A stretch of DNA of 64,000 nucleotides from Chelydra serpentina (taxonomy: Eukaryota; Chordata; Testudines; Chelydridae), in assembly GCA_037349315.1 (NCBI GenBank), contig JBAIAC010000027.1, positions 21,492,501 to 21,556,500 on the forward strand. Reading direction: 5' to 3'. Below, one piece after another: positions 1 through 11,946 of this stretch. Numbering within the stretch: position 1 is the stretch's first letter; each line of letters starts with the position of its first letter. The notes beneath the pieces are model-generated. The model did no database searches. It worked only from the letters and a program-made list of their open reading frames with translations, and was not told the origin of the DNA. The position numbers were made by a program, and so were the translations under genes.

Positions 1-1409
1 TCAAACAATACAATAAACAGAATAAAAAAGCTAAACAATATGCAAATGAATCCAGCATGCTGTGAAACTTTCAAGAACGCTGCATGGTGCCTTCAAACAC
101 TAATTGTTAGCACTAGTTAAAAATGGGAAGTTTTTCTGCAGAAAATTTTGACTGTCCGAAACTGAACAATTTGATTCAGAACTCCCAGTATCGTGGGTAA
201 TGGGAGCTATAGTTGGGGATGGCTAATGCTGCCATTCTCTTATCATAAGGTTGCTCATGCACCCCCAATCCAGATCTCTTGTGCATATAGAGTCCTAGCA
301 CAGTGCACCTGTCAAAAGCACCTCCTAGCTAACTGACCAGGTCACGCTCATCACAGAAGTGAGAAAGGTCCAGCTCTGTTCAGCTGAATCAACAGGGAGA
401 ATTTCAGTAAAACCTACACTGACATTTAGCCAAGACAATGGGGTTTACGTTCCTACTTCTGCAAAAAGCATCACGAGCTCTTCTTATTCACATGTGGTCA
501 AAGGAAAAATCACCTCCAGCAGCCTCCTTAGCCCATGCTGCTCTGCTGGCATAGTAAAGATTCAAAGACATCTTGGGGAGCTGACAGAGGCAGACTGCTC
601 TGCCCTCTTCTACAGATCAATAGGCCCTTTCCTAAGAGGGGCAGCAAGGCAACCTGATAGCCCCTTCCACACTGGCCTCGCCATCCTCAGGATCAGCTAG
701 GCTGGTTCAGAGTCCAGGTAAATGACTGAGGAGTTAATGTGCCCCTAAAACTGAGGGGGAGAGACAAATAGGGAGGATTAAATGTGTGAACAAGGGGACA
801 GGGACATCTCACCAGGAACCATGACCAGTTCCAATTCACTGACATTGGAGTAATTCCTCTCCATCCAGACACTTGAACAGCAAATCCAAAAGAAAAAGTC
901 TTAGCAGTCAGGCAAAAAGACAATGACACAGAAACGCCTCAAGGTTGCTGTCAAAGTCAGATCAGAACTGCACACGGTATTCCCTAAAGTGTCATCTTAT
1001 GTGCTTCTTCATCGCTCACAAACTGACCCAAATAGAACAATTTCAAGAGGTGACCTGAGGATCCCGAGCAGTTTCCGTTCTCCTCAGGGTGAGCCTGTCA
1101 TCATCCAATGCTGAGACAGAGAGTATTTTGTACACTCTTTCCAACTGCTGATTACCAGCCAAACACACACAAGTGTAACAAGTTTTCCCTAACCCCCGAA
1201 CGCGAGCAGGCCTCTCTACTTGGGTGAGCTCCTCATGGGACTTTACACAGTCTATTATGTTGCTTCTGACAGGAAGCAAGATGCCTGGACAATCTAGCTC
1301 CAACACCAGATTTTACTCAACAAGAAACTACTGACAGTGACCATTACAAACTGATACCTTCCTACTTAGCTATTCAATTGGTTTTGTTTCTTTGTCTGCA
1401 CTAGAAAAT
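1..1409. other. Non-coding, nothing recognised
   Basis: Only short, uncharacteristic open frames; no splice-bounded exon or known repeat identified. Confidence 0.5.
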
Positions 1410-1625
1410 TCCATTTCAAAGCCAAACACTCAAAAGTTAGGAAATGCCAGGATTAACACTGCCTGTACAATCTTAATTCCACTCCTTTGTGTGTATCCAT
1501 TAGGAGAAAGTTTGATCACAGACAGCTTTTTCCCAACAGTTTCTCTGTCTCATTCAGTGCAGAGTTGGAAGGTGTGTAATGAAAGGCTGAAGTCTGCTTT
1601 GGTCAAGGCTGGTCTTATGCTTTAG
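1410..1625 (+). repeat. Interspersed repeat, family shared with 60735-60900
   Basis: Shares GTTAGGAAATGCC, a CAATCTTAATTCC-like block, CTTTGTGTGTAT and TCATTCAGTGCA in the same order with 60735-60900. Non-coding and of unknown class. Confidence 0.6.
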
Positions 1626-3461
1626 GCAATGGAAAAATGGATTGTCCCCTGCCTCTGCCACAGATTTCCCATGTGATACTGGACAAGTCACTTAGCTATG
1701 AGGAGAAGCAAACCCAATTGAGATTGTTTTGTTTAGAGAAGGGAAGATTAAGAGGTGATGAGAGGAGTAAAGCATTTAAATGACCTCAGGATTATTACAG
1801 TAAACACCATAGTTAAGCTTGCCAAACAATTTCCTTTACAATAGCCACTTTGTCACATTTTTATACATCTTGGAAACTCCTTCTGAACTGAAATTTTACA
1901 TGCTTGGTTTCTGTCACAAGGTGATTTTTTATTTTATTTTTTTGGTAACATTTGAGCAAAATCTATCCAGGTTTTGAGTTACGAGTGAGCGAAAAAGAAT
2001 TGCTTTCCCATTTTAAAACACTGTTCCAATCGGTTTTTCCAGGACCAAAGGGCAGAAACAGCTGTGCCTTTAAATCTGAGAGGAATCCTGGACATATTAG
2101 TGAATATCTAGTATGTGTTTTACTGCACGTCCAAGCACAGTGGTCAGTAATGAACGTCTGAAAATCCAGCGGGGTGCCTGGGCAGTAACGTATGCCACTA
2201 AGGCACCAATCCTGCAAAGAATTATGCAGAGTTTTGTGAGTAGTTCCACTGGCCGGGGTGGCACAGGCTAGCTGCCTGGGTACAATCCCGCCTGACCCCA
2301 CGAGCTGCCACCATGGCCATTCTGCTATTTTTAGTGCACTAGCTTGAGCAGAGTTAGCACGTGTCTGTCTACCACGCCGGAAAGCACCCTCCCAGGGGCA
2401 GTGTGTGAAGTTAAATATGGATATAAGTCTTTGTGGGATCAGAGCCGTAGGTTTAAGCTATCGTGTGAACGCTGGATATGATGCACGTGTGCCCTGCAAA
2501 ACCAATTTAACAGGGAAATTACTAGTGCGCTGAAGCCAAGACCCTGCAACAGTGAAGATTCCGACATTAATGTTAAATTTGGCATGTTGCACATACAGGG
2601 TGAAATCCCAGCTCCAAAGAGTCAATGGGAATTTTGCGGTTGACTTCAATGGATTTCACCCCCTGAATATTTTCTATTCCTGATAAATGTGCAGTTGAGT
2701 GTAGAGATACATTTTTAATAATTTTATTTTTATTGCATTCAAGGTAAACATTAAGAGGAAGCGTTACAAGGAAATCAGAGTACTGAATGGTATATCAGGT
2801 AACAAGGGGAAAGGGCTGCTAAAATGCTCAGTCAATAGGAACGCTTCTTACAAATTACAAACACTTAGGAATTAAAAATTCTAGATAATGCTTAAATGAC
2901 ATCCTCACTTTTTCTCGAGATTGCATTTGTGTGTAATATAAATGGAACGTATGATCTTACACTGGCCCTTTCCTGTGTCACAATTTAAAGACAAAGAGAG
3001 AGACAACAGAAGCTAAAAACATAAAGTAGTAGTCTTGTACGTTGGCTCTGCTTTATCCAGAGATTGGCAATAAATTATTGTTGAATCAGCTAAACATCTG
3101 GCTTACTTCCTTTTTTTTTGTTTCTTTCTGTTTTATTTTTGAAAAATTAATCCAGAATAAAATATAGATAATAAACTTTTCTTCACCTCCATCTAATCTT
3201 CATTATAAACCTAATTGCTGATAATATCTTGGGCAATGGATTGATTGACTTGAGTGTAACTCAGGTGTCCCCTGAGCAGTGGTATCAAATCCCTGGCCTT
3301 CGGGCTGTCCAGCTCACTTGGTGCATTTATATGGCCTGCTTTGTATACTCCGAATCTCAGGTTTCATTATAAAACAGCAAGTAACTCTCTAGGTCTTCCT
3401 GGCTACAAAGAAAGTCTTCCCAGAGCAAACCAATTGTAACCACCACAGTGACAACTCCCTT
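1626..3461. other. AT-rich non-coding stretch
   Basis: No gene recognised. At 2620-2660 there is the TCAATGGGAATTTT...TTGACTTCAATGG motif, common in old amniote repeats. Confidence 0.45.
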
Positions 3462-3725
3462 AGGGTATGTTTATACTTAAAACGCTACAGTGGCATAGCT
3501 ACACTGCTGTAGCACTTCAGTGTAGACACTCACTGCCGTGATGGCAGGGGCTCCCCTGTCACTGTAGTTAATCCACTTCCCCGAGTGGTGGTCTCTAGGT
3601 TGAAGGAAGAATTCTTCCAACCTAGCACTGCCTACATAGGGGGTTAGGTTGACATAGCTGTGTATTTTTCACATCCCAGAGAGATGTAGCTAGGCCAATG
3701 TCAGTTTCCAGTGTAGACCAGCCCT
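3462..3725. mobile_element. Degraded hAT-like MITE
   Basis: The ends, AGGGTATGTTTATACT and AGTGTAGACCAGCCCT, form imperfect terminal inverted repeats of the type seen in reptile non-autonomous hAT elements (consensus-like TGTCTACACT). No clear target duplication remains and there is no coding capacity. Confidence 0.5.
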
Positions 3726-3884
3726 GAGTCTGCGGACAGCCTGCAACCATGACTCTGAGAGAGCTGATCTCCTATCCCCATTAAGCTCATTGGAGTGTTA
3801 ACTCTAGGGTCTGATGACATTTGAATGTAACCATTAACCATTAAATTGTTAGCGGATGTAATGGGGAAGGAGGTAGGAGTGAGG

Positions 3885-4444
3885 CAGGGCCGGCTCTAAC
3901 GTTTTTGCCGCCTCAAGCAAAAAAACAACAACCCCAAACGCTGCCCCCCACAAACAAAACAAAAACCCCAATGCCCACCAAAACAACACCCCCCCCCCAC
4001 CTCTCCCACTCGGAGCGCCGGCGGGGAGCACGGCATGCCTGCAGCCCCACTCCCCCTGCCGGAGCGCTGAGGGGAGCGAGCACGCCATGCCCGCGGCCCC
4101 GCTCTCCCCGGCCGAAGCGCTGGCGGGAAGCGAGCGGGGCATGCCGGGGAGAAGTGGCGCGTGAAACAGCTGTTTCGCACGCCGCAGCCACTCAGGTTCT
4201 CTTCTCCCCCTCCCTCCCAGGCTCTCAAGCCAGGGAGGGATGGGGAGAAGCGGCGCACAAAACAGCTGTTTTGCATGCCGCGACCGCTCAGGGAGAAGCC
4301 GAGCAGTGGCGGCGCAGAGCGGAGGTGAGCTGGGGCAGCTGGGGCACATTTCTAGGGGCGGCATGGCCGGTGCCAGAATGCCGCCCCTAGAAATGTGCGG
4401 CCCCAAGCACCTGCTTGTTTTGCTGGTGCCTAGAGCCGGCCCTG
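3885..4444. mobile_element. Non-autonomous hAT element with 8-bp TSD
   Basis: Perfect 14-bp terminal inverted repeats (CAGGGCCGGCTCTA at 3885-3898 and TAGAGCCGGCCCTG at 4431-4444) enclose 560 bp of GC-rich sequence. The flanks GAGTGAGG (3877-3884) and GACTGAGG (4445-4452) form an 8-bp TSD with one mismatch, the hAT hallmark. Internal subrepeats are built around AACAGCTGTT. ORFs of up to 185 codons on both strands show no transposase and are composition artefacts. Its right part is duplicated in inverted orientation at 5467-5590. Confidence 0.88.
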
Positions 4445-4450
4445 GACTGA

Positions 4451-4741
4451 GGCCAGGTCTACACTACTGCTTTGAGCAGGGGGTTGGACTAGAACCTCCG
4501 GAGGTATCTTCCAGCCCTGATCTTCTAGGATTCTCTCTCAGGGGTGCACGGTGTAGTTATACAGGCCTAACCCCCGTGTAGACAGCGCTACGTTGGTGGG
4601 AGAACTTCTCCCATCGACAAAGCAACTGCCTGCCACGGAGGTGGATTATCTATGCCAACAGGGGACCCCCTCCCACCGGCCTCGGAGCGTCTTCACGTAA
4701 GCACTACAGCCAATGCAGCCTTTTAAGTGTAGACCTGCCCT
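4451..4741. mobile_element. hAT-like MITE carrying an inserted CR1-tail fragment
   Basis: The ends GGCCAGGTCTACACT and AGTGTAGACCTGCCC are inverted repeats differing at one position. Between 4460 and about 4532 sits a decayed CR1/SINE 3' tail (TTTGAGCAGGGGGTTGGAC...). The left end abuts the TSD of the 3885-4444 element. Confidence 0.6.
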
Positions 4742-5466
4742 CATAGCACAGAGGCTTTGGGAGTTACTGTGAGGAAGGGAATGGAGTGGGGAGAATCGAG
4801 CAGAGACCCTCAAAGACAGAGCAGAGGGAGATGAGGCTGGGAAGGAAGTGAAGCAAAGGGCGGGGGCTCTAAAGGGCAGAATATTTTCCCAGGGAGTGAT
4901 ACCTAACGCCCCAAAAAGCTACTTACCACACAGTAAATACTGCTAACAGGCCGGCTGTACCTCCTTCAGTGAGGTTCTTTACACAATAAAGTGCTGCTCT
5001 GAAAGGTTAGTTAAGACTTTTGACCCATGGACCCCGTGGGAGCTTCGCAGCGGTCTGAGGACTCTTAAATGTACACCCTGCCCCACAGACCACCAACAAA
5101 AATCGATTTCTCCCCCCCTCCCTCTCGGTAGGATGAGCTGACATTCCCAGCTAGTGCCTGGTACTGCACCAAGGAAGTCAACAGTAGTGTTGCTAGTCAC
5201 ATCAGTGGGTGCAGGGTGGTCCTCTGGAGTCCAGGGGCAGTCAATAGATCTACCATTTAGTAACACTGTGGGGCCAGCATGTTCACTCCCCATTGTTTAC
5301 CTCTCAGGCATGTTGAGACAGTGTGTTGTTCTGAGCAGGCTGAGGTCAGTGTGGACTCACTGACATTACACTCACCTGTAATATGAGAGTATTGGCACAA
5401 CCTGTAGGTTCAGGGTAAACCTTTTGCCCCCCACAGTCAATGTGTTCAGTGATCTGAACACATTCT

Positions 5467-5590
5467 GGGCGGCATTCTGGCACCGGCCATGCCGCCCCTA
5501 GAAATGTGCCCCAGCTGCCCCAGCTCACCTCCGCTCTGCGCCGCCACTGCTCGGCTTCTCCCTGAGCGGTCGCGGCATGCAAAACAGCTG
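5467..5590 (-). repeat. 124-bp inverted copy of the hAT segment 4263-4386
   Basis: The reverse complement of 5467-5590 matches 4263-4386 base for base by eye. It carries neither hAT terminus. It abuts a short palindrome (TGTTCAGtgatCTGAACA, 5443-5460) on the left and a 5'-truncated CR1 on the right. Confidence 0.9.
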
Positions 5591-6537
5591 GTTTTGTTCA
5601 ATATCTTCATCAACGACCTGGAGGATGGTGTGGACTGCACCCTTAGCAAGTTTGCAGATGACACTAAACTGGGAGGAGTGGTTGATACGCTGGAGGGTAG
5701 GGATAGGATACAGAGGGACCTAGACAAATTAGAGGATTGGGCCAAAAGAAATATGATGAGGTTCAACAAGGACAAGTGCAGAGTCCTGCACTTAGGACGG
5801 AAGAATCCCATGCATTGCTACAGACTAGGGACCGAATGGCTGGGCAGCAGTTCTGCAGAAAAGGACCTAGGGGTTACAGTGGACGAAAAGCTGAATATGA
5901 GTCAACAGTGTGCCCTTGTTGCCAAGAAGGCTAACGGCATTTTGGGCTGTATAAGTAGGGGCATTTCCAGCAGATCGAGGGATGTGATTATTCCCCTCTA
6001 TTTGGCACTGGTGAGGCCTCATTTGGAGTACTGTGTCCAGTTTTGGGCCCCACACTACAAGAAGGATGTGGATAAATTGGAAAGAGTCCAACGGAGGGCA
6101 ACAAAAATGATTAGGGGGCTGGAGCACATGACTTATGAGGAGAGGCTGAGGGAACTGAGATTGTTTAGCCTGCAGAAGAGAAGAGTGAGGGGGGATTTGA
6201 TAGCTGCTTTCAACTACCTAAAAGGGGGTTCCAAAGAGGATGGATCTAGACTGTTCTCAGTGGTAGAAGATGACAGAACAAGGAGCAATGGTCTCAAGTT
6301 GCAGAGGGGGAGGTTTAGGTTGGATATTAGGAAAAACTTTTTCACTAGTAGGGTGGTGAAGCACTGGAATGGGTTACCTAGGGAGGTGGTGGAATCTCCT
6401 TCCTTAGAGGTTTTTAAGGTCAGGCTTGACAAAGCCCTGGCTGGGATGATCTAGTTGGGGTTGGTCCTGCTTTGAGCAGGGGGTTGGACTAGATGACCTC
6501 CTGAGGTCCCTTCCAACCCTGAGATTCTATGATAAAA
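5588..6537 (+). mobile_element. CR1 LINE, 5'-truncated, intact ORF2 C-terminus
   Basis: Begins within reverse transcriptase just before the catalytic FADDTKL motif and runs without frameshift through the thumb and C-terminal region ([20 protein letters not shown], then ...[19 protein letters not shown]) to a TAG at 6452-6454. The 3' UTR has the CR1 tail TTTGAGCAGGGGGTTGGAC and ends in ATTCTATGAT. An ATG in the adjoining inverted hAT fragment extends the frame to 321 codons (5489-6454). It is a dead 5'-truncated copy lacking the endonuclease and the N-terminal RT. Confidence 0.95.
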
Positions 6538-6899
6538 GAAAAGGAAAACAGAGCTTAATTAATTACCTCTATGATCTGAAGGTTGCTTCCCAGAATGCAC
6601 AGTAAGGAGTCATTTACATTGTCAGCTGTTAACTTGGAATGTATGGAATGGTGCAGTAGTGCTCAAAAGCTGTGTCTGTAACAGCATCTCCATAACAGTG
6701 TGTGAGTGACAGTGACTGGCAATCAGAATTAGAGCATCTTACATGTAGATCTGGATTCATTTTGTTCAAAGGTTAAGAAAAATTGCACTGTCTATTCAGC
6801 ATATCGTACTGCATGTGCTCGCAAGCGTTGCCAATAGAGGCTTCAAAGGGGTGTTAAAGTGATCTCTGCCACTGAGTACCTGAAAGGAGACATTAAGAA

Positions 6900-8790
6900 T
6901 TTTATGATCTCAAGTTCAGGGTATATAACTTGGGCAATGCACATGTGAGTGTTTCTCAAGGAAGAATAGGTACTTATCTGAGTTAGGCCACCAGACAAAT
7001 AGTACGTCTAATCAGTTCTTCCTCAATTGTGGGGATTTTTTTTTAGTGCCCACATGTAGGAAGTGTCTAGCATTTAGGTACATATGGGAATCTGTAGACG
7101 GTAGATTAGATTTAGTTTTGAGCTGTTCAAAATTCAGTGGTGTTGTATCTCGGACATAGGTGACACTGACTGTCCTTTAGTAGCTCGTCTTTTAAAAGAA
7201 GCAGCCTCTTGTTCTGGAGGACAGTCTGGCCCAAAGGAAGCACGTGTATCTAGGACAACATTGAGAATTTGGCACTAGGCCAATGTACTCGGTAACCTTT
7301 CTCCATATTGGCAGAGTGGTTCCAATGGGAGGCTGTTGTCAGATCCTGAGAGATCTGCTCCATAAATGAGGTTGGAAAGAAGAGCAGCCTGTTGGAAAGA
7401 GTGCTGTCATGGGCGGCTGTTCTGAGTTTTAGCGAAATGTAATCAGCTCCAAAGACAGAACTACAGCTGCCCTGCTGTAGCATCCCCACTTGGGAGGTTA
7501 ACACACCTGCTCCTGGTTTCTGTCGCTGGAGCCTCAGCAAGCTGATTCTTGGTCTCAGATGTTCCTCTGTATTACGTTGACTCAGTCAAACATACATGGG
7601 TGACAAAGGGTCCTGTGGCACCTTATAGACTAACAGAGGTATTGGAGCATAAGCTTTCGTGGGTGAAGTTTGCATCTGAAGTGGATATTCACCCACGAAA
7701 GCTTATGCTCCAATACCTCTGTTAGTCTATAAGGTGCCACAGGACCCTTTGTCGCTTCTACAGATCCAGACTAACACGGCTACCCCTCTGATACATGGGT
7801 GTGATTTCCTAAAGCACTCAGCGCTAGTGAAAATCCTACCAGCCATTGGTACGTTATTTCACCTCAGGTCTTGAAGTGAGGGCTAGTAACTAGGGAGCAG
7901 ATCTGGCATTATTAGTTCAGTTAAAATAGGGGTCTTGGTCCCCACAGCAGTCCCTGAGGGGAACCTCCACTTCGCAAATGAATTCAAGAGCCTTGCTGTC
8001 TAGGTGCATAGGAGTATCACCTCTGACTGGACCTGGTCATATTTGCTCAAGAACTACCTCCAGTGCTGAAGGCCTGTAAGACACACATCTGGAATGGAAG
8101 TATGTATTTCACCAATATAAAACAGGATGTTATCTGTCAAGAGAACAATATTCTGTTCTTTATCATGGACCGTGTTGCCCTAAATCTCTGGAGAATTTCT
8201 GATGGCTATTGCAAGTAGTTAAAGAGAAAGAGGAGATGAAATACGTCCTTCCCTTGCGCTGCTCCTTAGAGATAAACGCTCTGACTCAAAGTTCAAATAA
8301 AGGGATTCATGTGGAGAACTGCAGAAGAGTTATAAACTGGTGTCCAAAATTACATCTCCGGTACTATAAAAAGATAGTCCCAAAGAACCTTATAAAATGT
8401 TTCATCAGCGTGGGTGGATAATGACAGAACTACAGAGAGAGGTTTGCTGATATCTTATTGCCTAGATTAATGATATTGCTCCCAATATGTACAATCTTCT
8501 GGCCTTTTATCTTTTGTCAGGAGTGTGGGTATACTGGTTTTCTAACGTGAATTGGGCAATTTTCCCTCTTTAAGGAAGTTATAGAACTTTTGAAGTACCT
8601 GAGACACTAAAAACTCCTGAACAAATGTATACAACTCACTGCTAAAGCCATCTGGTGCTGGAGACTTGCCATTTGGAAAGTCTTTTACAGCATTTTCAAA
8701 TTCATCTGTTGATATGTCTGCTTCAAATTGTACCTTTTTATCTTTTGATATTCAGTAATTGCAAGATTTTAGGAGACCTTAAGTGTGAAT
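6900..8790 (-). mobile_element. Degraded L1 LINE ORF2 remnant
   Basis: Minus-strand translation with stops and frameshifts recovers L1 reverse-transcriptase blocks in order: NGKSPAPDGFSSELY (about 8690-8645), LAIAIRNSP followed by the catalytic region decayed to LTDNILFYI (8215-8110), and the C-terminal FEQLK...YLNARHFL (about 7125-7055). RT sequence between about 8220 and 8440 is missing or unrecognisable. A fold-back element is inserted at 7597-7787. The element is not functional. Confidence 0.75.
7597..7787 (-). mobile_element. Fold-back repeat, 66-bp perfect arms, inside L1
   Basis: The arms 7602-7667 and 7688-7753 are perfect inverted copies with a 20-bp spacer. The right side continues into the conserved end CTACAGATCCAGACTAAC...CTCTGATAC. 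ATACATGGGTG occurs on both flanks (left 7592-7602, right 7784-7794), a likely TSD of about 8-11 bp overlapping the element ends. Same family as 29409-29668 and 52159-52265. Confidence 0.85.
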
Positions 8791-10171
8791 AGAGTTTTCG
8801 ATAGAATTTTTAAATGTCCAGTGATGTGGGCTATCCCGACTGAGAGACCTTGGTTCTGATGTTACAGCTTTGCTGAGTACCTGCAGCTCCAATTGACCTC
8901 AGCTGAAGTTGTGAGTACTCAGCACAGCAGAAAAGCAGGTCCGAGGTCTTTCAGGTTGGCATCCAGAAAAGAAGAAATGCACACGTGGCCAGGCCCACCC
9001 CACCAAGCCCAGCAGCCGTGCCAGCCACAACCGGTACCCAAACTGCAAGGTTTTCAGAACAGACTCAACTTCTGCGCTCCCCCAGCAACAAAACACCCCA
9101 GGTGCATTACTGGGCCATGCACTCTGACGGTGGACACCCTGCCCCGCAGGAGCACATGTTTGGTTTGCAGAAGGCACTAGTTACTGCTGGTGACAGCAGC
9201 CCTGTTAGAGGACAAACAGCGTCTATTCCCAGAACAAATGCAGCACACACACAACCGCATTATAAGCTTCACCTCACCATGCCCACCCACATGCCCCAGC
9301 TGGAAAAACCAGCCCTCAGACAAGAGGGCAGCATCCTGTCTCTGCCCATTCACCCCCCAGCCCCCGCTAGCGTTATTCTGTGACACAAACACCTGCCTGC
9401 TAGGAACTGAATTGAGAGACCACATTTCACACCGGCCAATCAAGTATCAATGTCTATTATCGCTGATAGTGAATTACGCGCCGGTGACCTAGGATGTTAA
9501 GTTGTGACTGCCACCAGGGGGGCAATCCGGGGCCGCACTTGATAAGCTTTGACCGTCTTGTGTTTGACACCAGGGTGAAACGTTTAACTCTCTCCCAGGG
9601 GAGACACGCTAGCTCTGCTGGAGCTCTGACTCACTGCCCAGCAGCAGCGCCCACTGCGACTGACAACCGGGGACAGGAGAGGCAACTCCCAGACTGAGAG
9701 GGGTGCATGAGAGGAGGAGAACGCTGGGCATCCAAGGGGTCACCCAGCCAAGCGTCTGCAGGGTCCCTCGGGGGGTACCCAGGCAAGCGTCTGCAGGGTC
9801 CCTCGGGGGGTACCCAGGCAAGCAGTCTGCAGAAACGTCAAGGCTGGGAGGGTTCAGGATGGTATCTGTGCAATGCCCGCTATCACTGAACCTCCCCAGC
9901 AGCTAAGAGTATGAGCCACCCCGGCTTGAGCTAATGGAACAAGCCCCCTGCTAGGAGCCAGAGCAGAGCCAGAGGCTCTATAAAGCAAGCGCAGAGCTGG
10001 GAGTGTGACACACTGAACTGTGGATTACCCACGGCAACGTCAAAACTAGTCAGCTCCTCCCCACCTCACACACCGCCCTGCACCCTCACTGCCCCTCTCT
10101 GCCTCCAGCCTGGGCTCCAGGACCCTGCGAGGTGGGAGGGTCACAGAGCCTGGCTCCAGCCCACGCCCAGA
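8791..10171. other. Non-coding, one short tandem repeat
   Basis: No gene recognised. At 9745-9832 a 35-bp unit (AAGCGTCTGCAGGGTCC...) is repeated about 2.3 times. Confidence 0.5.
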
Positions 10172-10262
10172 AGTCTACACTGCAATGAAACAGCGCCGCG
10201 GCCCAAGCCGCCTGGCCCAGGCCAGCCCCGGGTTTTTCTTTGCTGTGTAGACAGACCCTTAG
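10172..10262. mobile_element. Possible MITE fragment
   Basis: AAGTCTACACTGC on the left and TGTGTAGACAGACCCTTA on the right resemble degraded inverted termini of the TGTCTACAC-type hAT MITEs. Confidence 0.35.
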
Positions 10263-10906
10263 CTTTACTGCAGGTAAACTCACCACGGTCAGTGATCTTA
10301 CTAAAGCTCCTGCTCTTCTCCATGTGTCACCTCAGGATAGTTCACGTGAATTCGCTACCCCAAGGTAAAAACCGCATCTTTGTGAAGACAAGGTCGCCAA
10401 TCCCTTCTCAGGGAATCAGGCAATTTGCATTTGCCAGATCAGGAACTAATGAGGTGCTGAACGCCAGTGAGCACAGCAACTAGGCTTCCGGCAGCAGCTT
10501 CCAATGCCCTTTCTCCCTGTTCTGAGCATACATCTACAGCATGGACTGCCTGGGATTGAGATTCCCAGCTCGTGTATCACACTCACACTCACACTCTCTC
10601 TCCTTGAGCGAATGCACTAAAACCAGTAGTAGAGCTGGGGTAGTGTGCGCAGCAGAGGGCAGTAGCAAGGGCAAGCCGTGATGAGTACAAACCCACTCCA
10701 CCCCACGGGTGCCATGCCACACTCGTTACACTCCAGGTTTGAGTGTGACTCCCTGACAAAGTGAACTTTGCAAGTGTTTGCACTAATCAGGGCAAAAAAA
10801 CCCAAACGAGTTCAAAGTGTCTAAACTAAAGCCACGTCCCTTTGCACTTAATTAGTTTTCACTTGCAGGTTCTCTAATGTGCCACTTCCCCATAGAGTTT
10901 TCCAGG

Positions 10907-11082
10907 AATAGAATCTCAGGGTTGGAAGGGACCTTAGGAGGTCATCTAGTCCAACCCCCTGCTCAAAGCAGGACCAATCCCCAATTTTTGCCCCAGATCC
11001 CTAAATGGCCCCCTCAAGGATTGAACTCACAACCCTGGGTTTAGCAGGCCAATGCTCAAACCACTGAGCTATCCCTCCCCCC
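10907..11082 (-). mobile_element. tRNA-derived SINE with CR1-like tail (Cry I type)
   Basis: On the minus strand: tRNA-like head with A box TAGCTCAGTGGTTTGAGC and B-box region GTGAGTTCAATCC, then the CR1-type tail from TTTGAGCAGGGGG to the terminal GATTCTAT. Confidence 0.93.
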
Positions 11083-11946
11083 GAATACAGTGTAGACATG
11101 TCCTGAATATCTACTGTAAAAAACCCAACCCCTTTTCAGGCCTTCTCTGTCTATCACTGTAATAGTGGGCCCAGACTCTATTTTTCCCCTTTTCAGAAAG
11201 CCTGGCTGGGCCATTCCCGTGTCCCGCGTGCTGCCGTTGGTGGGGTTCTCACAGTAATTCCTGGATTCCCCAAGAGGACATGGAGGGAGTGTGACATGTC
11301 CTGGGGAGGAGGGAACTTACAAACTGTGGAACGCTGTTGCCCTGTCCCTAGGGAGATTGGGTGGAGTCAGGTACTGTACTGGCTGAATGATCCCTGGGGT
11401 TATCTGCAAACCGTGGTGCACGTGCCTGGGACCAGCAGACCAGCAGATAAAGGCTATCATGGAAGAAGCTTCCAATTAATCCTCTCACACTCTCCAATCT
11501 GAAAGCCAGGAGCTCCCTCCATAGTGAGGAGAGGCTGCAGTGACAAAAAGCTCTACCTTCCCCTTTGCACTGCAGTGACTCCCACAGTCAGCAGCCCCAG
11601 GGAGCTCTCATCCAAGCTCCACAACCCAGCCTCCAGCACTGGCCAAAGCACAGCCAATTGGAGATCCCTGCAAAAGGGCAACTCGCTAGCCAGGTGCCTT
11701 CACTTTCAGTCCTCCAAGCAACACAATCATTCCTTGGGACCGGCCTCAAGCCCACCGCAAAGCTTTACCGAGCCGTAGACGTGCGGGCTCAGGCACGGAG
11801 AGACAGCTGCTGCCTGTGCCTCTCTCCACACCGAGTCAGCGTTGGTGTCTCGTCTCACGAGCACCGCAGCTGAAACCCCAACGTGAATCTCTCTCTCTGA
11901 CTGAAACACATGCGGCAGTTCCCCGCCTGAAAGCAAATGGCCTTAC
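11083..11946. other. Non-coding stretch
   Basis: No exon or repeat recognised; it would be intronic if the exon at 11947-12309 is real. Confidence 0.4.

Noticed and set aside
3849..4406. Open frames of 113-185 codons on both strands
   Set aside because: Interior of a GC-rich non-autonomous hAT element; no transposase motifs.
5489..6454. 321-codon open frame
   Set aside because: It is a 5'-truncated CR1 ORF2 tail extended by chance through an inverted hAT fragment, not a host gene.
10907..11082. Possible tRNA gene (good A and B boxes)
   Set aside because: The head is followed by a CR1-derived tail and recurs six times; it is a SINE.
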